Source: Bacteroidota bacterium (lineage in GTDB: Bacteria; Bacteroidota; Bacteroidia; Bacteroidales; UBA932). From it: a stretch of DNA of 60,267 nt. Below the pieces are notes generated by a model. The model saw only the letters and a list, made by a program, of their open reading frames with translations, did not search any database and was not told the origin of the DNA. Location of the stretch: positions 1 to 60,267 of the forward strand of contig JAKQLB010000366.1 in the NCBI GenBank assembly GCA_029567375.1, given 5' to 3'. Shown one piece after another: positions 52,043 through 60,110 of this stretch (its first letter is position 1; the number at the start of each line of letters is the position of its first letter). A program made the translations under genes and the position numbers.

Positions 52043-52987
52043 ATGAAAATCCTGTTTGCAGCACATGAAAATGCTTGGGGTGGATTCTTGGGTATGATCA
52101 GGAATAAGTTGTCACAGCATGAATTTGTGGCCACTGGACACTTTGGCTTTGATACCTTGAAGGGATTCGACGTTTTGATACCGACAATGAGCATCGTGGA
52201 TAGAGAGCATCTTCTGGAAGCGGACCGACTTCTTCTTATCCAGCAATGTGGCGCCGGGTTGGAAAATGTCGATATAGAGGCGGCGAAGAGCATGAAAATC
52301 AAGGTGGCCAATGTACCGGCCGATATTTCGGGAAATGCCGATTCGGTAGCTGAGTTGGGCATATACTTGATGATCGGTCTATCAAGAAATGTTCGACAAA
52401 TGGCAGCAAGCTTTGCGAACGGACATATGGGTTCTCCTCCTGGAAGGGCACTGAGGGGCAAAACCGTGGGGATAATTGGGCTGGGTGGCATCGGCAGCGC
52501 TCTGGCAAGAAGACTGAAACCCTTCGACGTCCATTTGATTGGCATCAAGCGGCATGATCCGCAGAAAGCAAAAGAGGAGCTTGGTCTGGAATGGGCGGGA
52601 ACTCCGGCAGAACTGAATGAATTACTTAGGAGATCCGACTACGTCGTTCTTTGTCTTCCCGTAACAAACGAAAGCCGGAATATGATGGGAAAACAATCGT
52701 TCCTTTCTATGAAACGCGATGCCTTTTTGATCAATCTGTCCAGGGGCGGTTTGGTTGACCGCGATGCGTTGGAGGATGCTCTCGCTTCCAGTACCATTGC
52801 CGGCGCGGGTCTGGATGTTTTCTGGGTAGAACCGGTAGATCCGAATGATCCTATCTTCAAATATAATGTTCTGGCGACTCCTCATATTGCTGGATCGACA
52901 GATGTATCCATACAGGGCATTATGAAGGCGGTTGTCGAAAACATAATACGACTGGAAAATGGGAAAGAACCGCTTTATCAGAAATGA
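52043..52987 (+). CDS. D-2-hydroxyacid dehydrogenase
   Basis: 314 residues. Rossmann motif VGIIGLGGIGSALARRL, catalytic Arg in LINLSRGGLVDRDALEDAL, Glu in LDVFWVEPVDPNDPI, His in LATPHIAGSTDVS. NAD-dependent oxidoreductase of the phosphoglycerate/formate dehydrogenase group; the substrate cannot be told. Good ribosome site AAGGAGAAAG. Followed 40 bases later by a sugar kinase, so probably part of a small carbohydrate-acid pathway. Confidence 0.9.
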   Translation: MKILFAAHENAWGGFLGMIRNKLSQHEFVATGHFGFDTLKGFDVLIPTMSIVDREHLLEADRLLLIQQCGAGLENVDIEAAKSMKIKVANVPADISGNADSVAELGIYLMIGLSRNVRQMAASFANGHMGSPPGRALRGKTVGIIGLGGIGSALARRLKPFDVHLIGIKRHDPQKAKEELGLEWAGTPAELNELLRRSDYVVLCLPVTNESRNMMGKQSFLSMKRDAFLINLSRGGLVDRDALEDALASSTIAGAGLDVFWVEPVDPNDPIFKYNVLATPHIAGSTDVSIQGIMKAVVENIIRLENGKEPLYQK

Positions 52988-53027
52988 TTCTCGCGGTAAT
53001 GCAACCAAAACACAGGAACTCGATCTC

Positions 53028-53933
53028 ATGATAAATAGCTCGAACGATGATTCCCCAATCTTCGGCCTTGGTCAGTGTTCACTTGACTATATAGGGATAA
53101 TTCCGGCTTATCCGCCTCCTAATGTAAAATGTGAATTCTCAAACCTGCATATTGGGGGAGGAGGTCCGGTGGCCACAGCTATGGTCGCTCTCAGTCGATG
53201 GGGCATGTCTTGTTATTTCGCCGGGGTGGTTGGGGATGATGAGTTTGGAAAGACTATCTTGGAATCTCTTCATAATGAAGGGATTGATACCGGTGGCGTG
53301 GTAACAAGAATTGGCCATTCTTCTCAATTTGCATTTATTACGGCAGAACCTGCTTTGTGCCGGAGGACGATATTTTGGCAGCGACCGACGGGCATACCTC
53401 TGAAAATTGATGAAATTGACTTGGACAAATTGCGATCCAGCAGGATGTTCTATACGGATGGTCTTCATACGGAAGCCTCTGTCTTTGCATGCAGGAAGGC
53501 CAAGGATGCTGGGATACCTGTTATTGTTGATGCCGGTACTCTCAGGGAGGGCATGTTGGAGATTGCGACCCTGAGCGACTGTTTTATAGCGTCAGAGATC
53601 TTTTCCAAAGCTCTTGCCGATAGTCCCGAAGAAACATGCCGGAAATTATCTGATCTTGGTTGTCCTTTTGTCGGCGTCACATTGGGCGCCAATGGGTATA
53701 TTGCTCTTGTCAACGGACGCTTGATCAGGAAAGCCGCCTATCCTGCAAAAACCATTGATACGACCGGATGCGGCGACTTGTTTCATGCCGGCGTAGCTTA
53801 CGGCATCCTGCATGATTGGGATCCTGAAAAAAGCCTTGACCTAGGGGCTTGGGCTGCCGCAGCCGCTAGCACTGAGATGGGAGGAAGAAAGGGAATACCT
53901 TCAACCAAGCAGTTGAAAGAGGTTTTTTCATAG
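53028..53933 (+). CDS. PfkB-family carbohydrate kinase
   Basis: 301 residues from ATG 53028. LHIGGGGPVATAMVALSRWG is the first PfkB signature; the second is TIDTTGCGDLFHAGVAYGI with the catalytic Asp of the DTTGCGD anion hole. Phosphorylates a sugar or nucleoside. Operonic with the 2-hydroxyacid dehydrogenase; substrate unknown. Confidence 0.9.
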   Translation: MINSSNDDSPIFGLGQCSLDYIGIIPAYPPPNVKCEFSNLHIGGGGPVATAMVALSRWGMSCYFAGVVGDDEFGKTILESLHNEGIDTGGVVTRIGHSSQFAFITAEPALCRRTIFWQRPTGIPLKIDEIDLDKLRSSRMFYTDGLHTEASVFACRKAKDAGIPVIVDAGTLREGMLEIATLSDCFIASEIFSKALADSPEETCRKLSDLGCPFVGVTLGANGYIALVNGRLIRKAAYPAKTIDTTGCGDLFHAGVAYGILHDWDPEKSLDLGAWAAAAASTEMGGRKGIPSTKQLKEVFS

Positions 53934-54254
53934 CCGGTTCGTTGCTTATGAATCTTTAACAGAATAAATGAAGACCTGCTTTCTTTTGGAAATCAATAGT
54001 GGTGATGGTTAAAAATAAAATGACTGCTGGCGAACATAACATGTACAAATCGAGTGCTTGGGATGTCAGCCCAGATCGTTGAAAACGGGTCGTAATGTGC
54101 TCTTTTTTGAACGTGATATTTTCAGTGGAAGGTGATAAAATCTCTCTCCTGAAGTCAGTGATTGACGGAATTTGGAAAGTATGCAAGATTACATAATAAT
54201 CAATAATATTGAACATGCCGGAGAATGAGTCAGCAGGTTGAAGGAGGTTGATGT
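53934..54254. other. Non-coding stretch before the toxin-antitoxin pair
   Basis: No gene recognised; frames on the minus strand lack ribosome sites and motif. Confidence 0.5.
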
Positions 54255-54485
54255 ATGAACTTTTCAAGAATAACTATTAATCACTCCCAGATGAATGGAA
54301 TGCCTTGTATCCGCGGCTTGAGGATTCCTGTAGCAACGATTGTTGCAATGGTGGCGGAAGGGATGGATAAGGACGAGATCCTGGCAGCCTACCCTGATCT
54401 TGAAAATGGCGATATCACCGAATCCCTACGATATGCGGCGGAGGCTCTGCGCGAACGTGAGTTACCACTGGTAATGCAGGCATGA
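54255..54485 (+). CDS. DUF433 antitoxin
   Basis: 76 residues: [20 protein letters not shown] then a short helix-turn-helix-like part ([20 protein letters not shown]), the DUF433 pattern. These are VapB-like antitoxins. Ribosome site GGAGG. Overlaps the toxin start by 4 bases (ATGA). Confidence 0.9.
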   Translation: MNFSRITINHSQMNGMPCIRGLRIPVATIVAMVAEGMDKDEILAAYPDLENGDITESLRYAAEALRERELPLVMQA

Positions 54486-54853
54486 AATTCCTGATTGATA
54501 ATGCCTTGTCTCCACTGGTTGCAGACGGGTTGAGAATGGCGGGGTACGATAGCGTTCATGTACGTGATTATGGGATGCAAAGTGCGTCAGATACAGAAAT
54601 ATTGGAACGTGCTTTCAATGAAAAAAGAATTATTGTCTCTGCGGATACCGATTTCGGAACATTACTTGCGCTACGTGATGAGATCAAACCTTCCTTTATC
54701 TTATTCAGAGGCATGACAACGCGCCGACCAGAAACACAATTGCAAGTCCTGTTAGCAAACCTATTAGCTCTATCGGAATGCCTGGGAAAGGGATGTGTTG
54801 TCGTTTTTGATGAAAATAGAATTCGTGTACGTAACTTACCGATAGGCGGTTGA
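54482..54853 (+). CDS. DUF5615 PIN-like toxin
   Basis: 123 residues: [20 protein letters not shown] with the first Asp, then [20 protein letters not shown] with the Asp pair, and [15 protein letters not shown]. This is the DUF5615 PIN-like ribonuclease fold, almost always paired with DUF433. A type II toxin-antitoxin module. Confidence 0.9.
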   Translation: MKFLIDNALSPLVADGLRMAGYDSVHVRDYGMQSASDTEILERAFNEKRIIVSADTDFGTLLALRDEIKPSFILFRGMTTRRPETQLQVLLANLLALSECLGKGCVVVFDENRIRVRNLPIGG

Positions 54854-55164
54854 ATAAAATGGTCAATACATCCTATCGATAGGCTCCGGCTGATTTTTTC
54901 GTACTTCCTCTCTTTCAATCCATAATGCTCGATTCAGATAGCCTGCCGCCACCAATCCTTTGTAGATGCTGCCAATGAGCAGCAGCACATCCATTTCCCC
55001 TGATCTTGCCTGAGCCGTTCGGGTTGAAAGCTGCTACCTAAACCCATTTCCCCAAAATCACGAGTACGGGAAGGAGTGGATATTGCCATCACTTCTGAAA
55101 ATCACGCTCAATAGTTGCACCTTTCAACCAGAAAACATTTCTCCCCTTAAGGCACTTCGTCTGC
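54854..55164. other. Intergenic with a possible gene remnant
   Basis: On the minus strand LLIGSIYKGLVAAGYLNRAL and WIEREEVRKNQPEPIDRMY ends at 54862 without a start codon; it reads like the end of a lost gene but I cannot name it. Confidence 0.35.
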
Positions 55165-55350
55165 TCAAGCCGCATCCCCTGGATATGGTTTTTTGACATA
55201 TCTTACCCAAACTTCTTTTGGGGCATTCAATTCCTGAAGCGTTACTGATAAATTTTGGCCACCATTCCAGTAATGATACTTGTGGTCAGCGTCAAAAGGT
55301 ATAATGATATTTCCTGCCTGGTCGATATAGGGGGCATTATTATTGCTCAT
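55165..55350 (-). CDS. Small protein, 61 residues, intact copy
   Basis: The sequence reads YIDQAGNIIIPFDADHKYHY, WNGGQNLSVTLQELNAPKEV, then the end VKKPYPGD. No family recognised. A close paralogue with a premature amber codon lies at 57348-57533, on the far side of the SppA gene. Overlaps the ParB-like gene by 11 bases, so it is the last gene of that operon. Confidence 0.7.
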   Translation of the reverse strand: MSNNNAPYIDQAGNIIIPFDADHKYHYWNGGQNLSVTLQELNAPKEVWVRYVKKPYPGDAA

Positions 55351-55837
55351 GTCTTCTTTGATCCTTTAACCGTTTTTCGCTATATGAAATTGAATCCTTC
55401 AACTTGGCGTTCCAATACTCAACATACGCATGGTACCCTTTTATTGATGTCAAAAAATGAATGTGCTGTTCAGGACTTAATTTATAGGCAAGAATTGTCT
55501 CGACATTTGATCTATATGCTTTTTCAATCCGATGGTTTCCATCAATCACGTTGTATCTGCCCGGACTAATTTCCGCCATAATAATGGGAATAGTGAAATC
55601 TGTCTTATTTATATGATCCTCATTCGGTTTAAAAAAGGAGCTTCTGCTTGCTTTTACGGATATAATTTCCGGTACTATTTCGGCTTGATGTCCTTTTAGA
55701 TACTCAATCATCCTGGTTATATTGAATACAAAAATGCCATTCGGATAAAGCTCGTCACCTTCATCCATGGGTGCAGGTTTAAAATTCTTGTCGATAGTAA
55801 GCAGTCGTGATTTCTTTTTTCGCATGCTTAAGAACAT
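55340..55837 (-). CDS. ParB/Srx-like domain protein
   Basis: 165 residues (ATG 55825 is an alternative start). PIIMAEISPGRYNVIDGNHR followed by IEKAYRSNVETILAYKL resembles the ParB-like nuclease fold, which uses an x-DGNHR motif. No partition genes nearby. Overlaps both neighbours by about 10 bases, so it is coupled to them. Confidence 0.6.
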   Translation of the reverse strand: MFLSMRKKKSRLLTIDKNFKPAPMDEGDELYPNGIFVFNITRMIEYLKGHQAEIVPEIISVKASRSSFFKPNEDHINKTDFTIPIIMAEISPGRYNVIDGNHRIEKAYRSNVETILAYKLSPEQHIHFLTSIKGYHAYVEYWNAKLKDSISYSEKRLKDQRRHEQ

Positions 55838-56238
55838 CGGTTTGCAAACCAGACAACATATTCCCTGACGGGCCAGAAGTTCTTATCTTCTCTGGAAGTG
55901 ACCTCAAAGTCGCATAGGGGAACATAACCTTTCCGTCTGCCTTCCCTGACCTGGACAATAACTCCATATTTATTATCCTCTTCAGGTTCGACACCAATGA
56001 CCTTCATAATATGACCAAGTCTGAAGGGCTGATGCTTGGCAATATCTGTAAAATAGGCATCATCGTCGTCTTCCATACGTTCTACCATAAATGGAAAAGT
56101 AAGATGCTCTTTTAGCCATGGTGGCCAGTCTCTTGTTCTCCATTCTTCGTATTTTCTTGCGTAAGCATCATCATCGATGGGTAGATAACCTTTTCTTGAC
56201 TCTATGAGATCCCATGAGATGTCGTAATTTTCGTTCAT
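55828..56238 (-). CDS. Calcium-binding-type domain protein
   Basis: 136 residues. PPWLKEHLTFPFMVERMEDD, GHIMKVIGVEPEEDNKYGVI, GRRKGYVPLCDFEV and YVVWFANR match the pattern of the small 'calcium binding' family (FPFxA...G.iv.Vr.gr....vPL.dle...Y..WF.N). No catalytic motif. Second gene of the sppA operon. Confidence 0.65.
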   Translation of the reverse strand: MNENYDISWDLIESRKGYLPIDDDAYARKYEEWRTRDWPPWLKEHLTFPFMVERMEDDDDAYFTDIAKHQPFRLGHIMKVIGVEPEEDNKYGVIVQVREGRRKGYVPLCDFEVTSREDKNFWPVREYVVWFANRCS

Positions 56239-56274
56239 GATATTCTCTACAACGGTGTTATAGATAAGAGCTTT

Positions 56275-57279
56275 TCAAGGTTTCCATAAATACAAGAATT
56301 GCGTCTCACCCAACCAGTCAAAATTACCTCCACCAATGAGAAATCCTGAACTGATAGAAGATTCTACAGTGGAGCTGGAGTAAATAGTCCCTTTGTAACT
56401 GCCGGGAAGGTAATAGGTGACGATCTTTGCATCGCTAACGCCGATTTTTTTCTTCATCTCTGAAATAACATCGTCAAGGTATCCCACTCGATCAATGAGC
56501 TTCGCTGCTAATGCTTGCTCTGAAGAATATATCCGACCATCGGCAAGAGACTCTACATCTTTTCTATTTAGAATATTACCTGGCCTGGCCATTATAGTAT
56601 CAACAAATTTCCCATGGAATTGGTTGATGATGGTCTGGACAATCTGCTTTTCTTCCGGGGTAACGGGTCTGAAGGGTGATAAAATATCCTTCTTGTCGCC
56701 AGATTTGATGGTAAGTTCGCTCACGCCGATCTTGTTCATCAGTCCCTCGATGTTCATGGTCATAATCATAACCGCGAAGCTCCCCGTAATGGATGTCGGG
56801 TGGGCAGTGATATTATCTGTTGCCGTGGCAATATAGTATCCTCCGGATGTGCCGATGCTCATGATGCAGGAGTAAACAGGGATCTTCTTCCGCTCTTTAA
56901 AGCGAATAATCTCATGATGAATGATGTCTGATGCTGTAATGGTTCCTCCTGGAGAATTAATACGGATTATGATGCCGGCAATAGCAGTATCGCTTTCAGC
57001 TTTTTGTAGCGTTTCCCGGACACTTGCTATTAATGATGGCGAAGCGCTGCCTATGAAAGAACGTCCTTTCCCCCGCTCAGAAATAAATCCGGTAATGTCC
57101 ATAAGCAATATCTTGGCAGTACCTTTCCCTTCTATTACCTGTTCACGCAATGGTTCTGGTCGTGGAATTAGAGGGATATTGATTGAGCAACCGGTTAAAC
57201 ATAAAGCCAGCAAGATTAACAAAATAATCATCTTACTCACGATAAATTTCCATTTCTCATTAATCTCTATTGATGCCAT
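56275..57279 (-). CDS. sppA: SppA-type signal peptide peptidase, lipoprotein
   Basis: 334 residues. Membrane anchor and lipobox (IILLILLALCLTGCS). Protease core: IRINSPGGTITASDII, the nucleophile Ser in MSIGTSGGYYIATATDNITA, GSFAVMIMTMN, and the Lys in TIKSGDKKDILSPFRPVTPE. Cleaves signal peptides left in the membrane after export. Leader of an operon with the calcium-binding-type, ParB-like and 61-residue genes. Ribosome site GAGGATAA. Confidence 0.9.
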   Translation of the reverse strand: MASIEINEKWKFIVSKMIILLILLALCLTGCSINIPLIPRPEPLREQVIEGKGTAKILLMDITGFISERGKGRSFIGSASPSLIASVRETLQKAESDTAIAGIIIRINSPGGTITASDIIHHEIIRFKERKKIPVYSCIMSIGTSGGYYIATATDNITAHPTSITGSFAVMIMTMNIEGLMNKIGVSELTIKSGDKKDILSPFRPVTPEEKQIVQTIINQFHGKFVDTIMARPGNILNRKDVESLADGRIYSSEQALAAKLIDRVGYLDDVISEMKKKIGVSDAKIVTYYLPGSYKGTIYSSSTVESSISSGFLIGGGNFDWLGETQFLYLWKP

Positions 57280-57347
57280 TTTGGTTTATCCTCGATGAAA
57301 ATCATTTTTTTATTCTCGCTCCAAAGCTTTAATTTCTTACCAGCCAC

Positions 57348-57533
57348 TCATGCCGGTTTCCCTGGATATGGTTTCTTGATATATTGTCTCCAAATGTCCT
57401 CTGGGGCATTCAGCTCCTGCAAGGTAACAGATAAATCCTGCCCACCGTTCCAGTAATGGTATTTCTGGTCAATACTGAAAGGGATTACGATGGTTCCGTT
57501 TTTGTCGATCTAGGGTTTGCCTTGATTATCCAT
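57348..57533 (-). pseudogene. Paralogue of the 61-residue protein, interrupted by an amber codon
   Basis: Same length as the gene at 55165. The frame reads MDNQGKP, then TAG, then IDKNGTIVIPFSIDQKYHYW and NGGQDLSVTLQELNAPEDIW to a TGA at 57348. The TAG replaces the tyrosine codon of the intact copy; the remainder is unbroken, so the mutation is recent or is tolerated. Confidence 0.8.
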
Positions 57534-57561
57534 ATTGATTGATGTCCTTTATTGATGATTT

Positions 57562-57578
57562 TTATCGGCAAGAGCTGG
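57562..57578 (+). repeat. REP-like repeat copy
   Basis: TTATCGGCAAGAGCTGG; on the minus strand it lies 29 bases before the ATG of the amber-interrupted gene, and just after the gldA terminator. Confidence 0.6.
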
Positions 57579-57610
57579 CGGAGACCATAGCGGAAACAAA
57601 GGATGAGGTC

Positions 57611-57650
57611 AAAAAGAAAAAGCCCCTGAGTCAGATTCATACAGGGGTTT
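57611..57650 (-). terminator. Intrinsic terminator of gldA
   Basis: On the minus strand AAACCCCTG pairs with CAGGGGCTT, then TTTTCTTTTT. Shares GGTCAAAAAGAAAAAGCCC with the terminator at 58941-58984. Confidence 0.8.
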
Positions 57651-57694
57651 CGGTTAGGGAAGATTTTTTTGCTATCTTTTGAAACATTGTAGAT

Positions 57695-58864
57695 TCACAA
57701 TTTCCCTTTCCCTAAAAGTCCCGCTTCAATGATCGCTGATTTAAGTAAATTGTGCGTCACTTCAAAGGGCTCATATTTCATGAAGGGCACTTCCAAACTG
57801 CGTCGAACTATTTCATCGAGCTCAGCATTTCTTTTTATGGGGTCGAATCCTAACTGTTCCAGATGAAGGGGTAAACCAACAGCCCTAAAAAAGATTGCTG
57901 TATCTTTCGCATCCTCCATGCGCTTTTCCATAATCAGCTGTGACATGACACCAATGGCAACAAGTTCTCCGTGTAAGCAGTTTTTATGCAAATCACGGCA
58001 TACTGTCAGCCCCTGCGCCACTGCATGTGCTCCCGCAAGCCCGCCACTCTCGAAGCCGATACCGCTTAACAGAATGTTGGCTTCCACAATGCGACTGAAA
58101 GCTGAACCGATGCAACCGCTTTTCAATTCCTGTAATGCCTCCACACCATATTCAAGCAGCACGTCACGACATTGACGAGCAATGGCAAGCGCTGCCATTG
58201 TCGGTCGTGCGCCACGGGCTGTAAGGGCATCAGGATTTTCCATGCAGCATCGGGCCTCGAAATATGTCGAATAGGCATCTCCCATACCAGCAATCAGGTA
58301 ACGCGGAGGAGCATTAGCAACAATATCCAAATCGACAAGAACAAGTAAGGGGCTGATGGTGGAGAATTCCACTCGATCGAATACGCCATCTTCATCATAG
58401 ACAACAGAATGAGCGGCGGTTGGCGCATCAGTGGAAGCTGTTGTGGGAACTGTTACGACAGGAATATTTAGTTTTGATGCTGCCATTCTTGCTGTATCAA
58501 GGCATTTACCACCACCTACACCGATTATGACATTTATCGGCATGCCTGGCTTCTGAAAGCAGGCGATAACCCTTTCCACTTCCAGTAAGGATGATTCCCC
58601 TTGAAAAATCGTTTTTATCGATGACAGTCCAACAGAGCCAAGACTTTTCTCTAATACTGTGCCAAGCGCACGTTCGCGTCCGGGAGTTATCAAAATTCCC
58701 ACAGATCCTGAAACACAAAGGGAAATATATTCGCCAATCTCGTTTATCACTCCCTTACCCTGGATGTATTGATAGGGAGATACGAAAAGTTTAATGTGTT
58801 CTGCATTATTTGGGCGTTTTTGATATGTAATATTTGGGTCGAAAGCTTGTGTTGACTGCTTCAT
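57695..58864 (-). CDS. gldA: Glycerol dehydrogenase (iron-type alcohol dehydrogenase fold)
   Basis: 389 residues from ATG 58864, which follows AAAGGAT; the frame extends 13 codons further. GVGGGKCLDTARMAAS binds NAD, PTTASTDAPTAAHSVVYDE is the GldA signature, and metal ligands are Asp in AGMGDAYSTYFEA, His in GLAGAHAVAQGL and His in NCLHGELVAIGV. Oxidises glycerol to dihydroxyacetone with zinc and NAD, or a related polyol. Monocistronic between two terminators. Confidence 0.85.
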   Translation of the reverse strand: MKQSTQAFDPNITYQKRPNNAEHIKLFVSPYQYIQGKGVINEIGEYISLCVSGSVGILITPGRERALGTVLEKSLGSVGLSSIKTIFQGESSLLEVERVIACFQKPGMPINVIIGVGGGKCLDTARMAASKLNIPVVTVPTTASTDAPTAAHSVVYDEDGVFDRVEFSTISPLLVLVDLDIVANAPPRYLIAGMGDAYSTYFEARCCMENPDALTARGARPTMAALAIARQCRDVLLEYGVEALQELKSGCIGSAFSRIVEANILLSGIGFESGGLAGAHAVAQGLTVCRDLHKNCLHGELVAIGVMSQLIMEKRMEDAKDTAIFFRAVGLPLHLEQLGFDPIKRNAELDEIVRRSLEVPFMKYEPFEVTHNLLKSAIIEAGLLGKGKL

Positions 58865-58893
58865 GGCATTATCCTTTGAAATAAGAAAGTTCG

Positions 58894-58911
58894 TTAGCGG
58901 CAAGATCTCGG
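58894..58911 (+). repeat. REP-like repeat copy
   Basis: TTAGCGGCAAGATCTCGG; on the minus strand 30 bases before the gldA start, the same spacing as the copy at 57562 to its gene. Confidence 0.6.
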
Positions 58912-58940
58912 TGGGTGAGTATATTGAAAATGCTGAATAA

Positions 58941-58984
58941 GGTCAAAAAGAAAAAGCCCGTGAATGATATGCAGACAGGGGCTT
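58941..58984 (-). terminator. Intrinsic terminator of the small Cys-peptide operon
   Basis: On the minus strand AAGCCC pairs with GGGCTT, then TTTCTTTTT. A second copy of the 57611-57650 terminator block. Confidence 0.65.
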
Positions 58985-59080
58985 GATCAAGAAAAGATTC
59001 ATTTGTTACAAGAGCTGAGGGCGGAGTCTGTTCGACGTCTATAATATGCTATAGTTCAAACCTATCTTATCATTCCAAAT

Positions 59081-59173
59081 TTACTTCTTTTGCGATAATC
59101 TTTTTTGTTCCTTTTGGGCCGGTTCGCATGTTGCGTAATGCTTGCAATGACCAGCACAGTAGCTAATGGTCAT
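59081..59173 (-). CDS. Cysteine-containing peptide, 30 residues
   Basis: ATG 59173 after AGGATGAG: MTISYCAGHCKHYATCEPAQ and 10 more residues. C-x3-C-x6-C could bind metal. Its ATG overlaps the stop of the upstream 23-codon frame (ATGA), indicating coupling. A longer frame upstream would start before the predicted transcription start and is less likely. Confidence 0.45.
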   Translation of the reverse strand: MTISYCAGHCKHYATCEPAQKEQKRLSQKK

Positions 59174-59241
59174 CTCATCCTGGTGAATCCTTCTTTCCGG
59201 AAGCGGACAAGGGATAACGCTTTTTCTGATTTCATGATCAT
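59170..59241 (-). CDS. Leader peptide, 23 residues
   Basis: ATG 59241, after AGAAAGGG, opens MIMKSEKALSLVRFRKEGFT and ends TGA overlapping the next ATG. First frame after the promoter at 59273-59302. Confidence 0.4.
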   Translation of the reverse strand: MIMKSEKALSLVRFRKEGFTRMR

Positions 59242-59272
59242 AACCCTTTCTGTGTAAATTCAGATACAAAAA

Positions 59273-59302
59273 TTAATAACAGAACAAACGTTCTATTGTC
59301 AA
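59273..59302 (-). promoter_or_regulatory. Promoter with LexA-like palindrome
   Basis: On the minus strand TTGACA (59302-59297), 18-base spacer, TATTAA (59278-59273). AGAACGTTTGTTCT in the spacer (59281-59294 on the plus strand reads AGAACAAACGTTCT) is a perfect GAAC-N4-GTTC palindrome, the form of the Gram-positive-type LexA box. Confidence 0.55.
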
Positions 59303-59354
59303 GAATATTATTTACGGAAAGGTAACAAAATATTGACCAATCTGTTTCCGGAAA

Positions 59355-59390
59355 AACTAAGGGCGGAGTCTGTTCAACCCCGCCCTTTAC
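59355..59390 (-). terminator. Intrinsic terminator of the three-peptide operon
   Basis: On the minus strand AAGGGCGG pairs with CCGCCCTT, then AGTTTTTCC. Part of it (GGGCGGAGTCTGTTC) is repeated at 59019-59033. Confidence 0.8.
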
Positions 59391-59438
59391 CTTGAGAGAG
59401 GCAAGGTATCAATCATGTCCGTTTTTGCTGCCTCTCTC

Positions 59439-59457
59439 GCCAGATCTTGCCGCTACA
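59439..59457 (-). repeat. REP-like repeat copy
   Basis: Minus strand TGTAGCGGCAAGATCTGGC, 29 bases after the stop of the 24-residue peptide and before its terminator. Confidence 0.6.
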
Positions 59458-59485
59458 GCAGACCTTATATGTGTTTTGAATACGC

Positions 59486-59560
59486 TTAGCCTTTCTTGTA
59501 CTGATAAGGCGTAGCCATCGGGTCAACCCAACCCTTGTATGCTTTCTTATCCTTCTTCAT
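59486..59560 (-). CDS. 24-residue peptide with W-x-DPM-x-TP motif
   Basis: ATG 59560 with GAGGAGG upstream. MKKDKKAYKG, then WVDPMATP and YQYKKG. Lysine-rich leader and conserved core as in the 31-residue peptide at 59615. Last of three tiny genes in tandem. Confidence 0.6.
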   Translation of the reverse strand: MKKDKKAYKGWVDPMATPYQYKKG

Positions 59561-59614
59561 GATCCTTGCCTCCTCTCTTGATTAGCGAATCTTGTTTTTT
59601 TATCCTGTCCCAAG

Positions 59615-59710
59615 TTACCTGGTCTCAATCGGGGTGCACATGGGGTCCAACCAGGTCTTGCCTGCCTTCTTGGCGAATCTCGCCTCTTTCTTGGTTGCTA
59701 ATTTTCTCAT
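59615..59710 (-). CDS. 31-residue peptide with W-x-DPM-x-TP motif
   Basis: ATG 59710 with GAGGAG upstream. MRKLATKKEARFAKKAGK, then TWLDPMCTPIETR. It shares the W-x-DPM-x-TP block with the peptide at 59486, 54 bases downstream, and contains one cysteine. The common core after a basic N-terminus suggests two members of one peptide family. Confidence 0.6.
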   Translation of the reverse strand: MRKLATKKEARFAKKAGKTWLDPMCTPIETR

Positions 59711-59739
59711 GGTCGTTTCTCCTCTCTCTCAATTAATTT

Positions 59740-59856
59740 TTATAATCCTTTGAGACCGGCCTGGTGAAACCGGCTGGTCCTGTTTCTTTCTATCGTCTTC
59801 CCCAGGATGTCTCTCCCAGGGGTGAACTCGATCCTTTGGGTGCCGGTGGTTGTCAT
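59740..59856 (-). CDS. 38-residue peptide, first of the tandem
   Basis: ATG 59856 with GAGAGGAG upstream. MTTTGTQRIEFTPGRDILGK and 18 more residues. No W-DPM motif. The same style of ribosome site and 29-base spacing to the next gene make it part of the operon. Confidence 0.45.
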   Translation of the reverse strand: MTTTGTQRIEFTPGRDILGKTIERNRTSRFHQAGLKGL

Positions 59857-60044
59857 GGTCTTTATGTCTCCTCTCTCTTTCTTTCGGCCCTAAGATAATC
59901 CCGGAATCAATTTTTAACAATTGGGGTGGGGCTGAATAATAGATGGGAATAGGGAGCTTATCCGGGTCAGTATATCTGATGGAGGGGATCAGATTTTGTC
60001 TGATGAATTTGAAAAGTGAGGGAAGAAATCTCGTTATCGATATT

Positions 60045-60081
60045 TATAGCGGCCAGATCTTATAAAGAGATCCGGCCGCTT
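60045..60081. repeat. Inverted pair of REP-like cores
   Basis: TATAGCGGCCAGATCTT and the inverted GAGATCCGGCCGCT form a hairpin just past the stop of the partial gene at the right end. Confidence 0.65.
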
Positions 60082-60110
60082 CGTGGGAATCTTAATTTTC
60101 TCTATATGCT

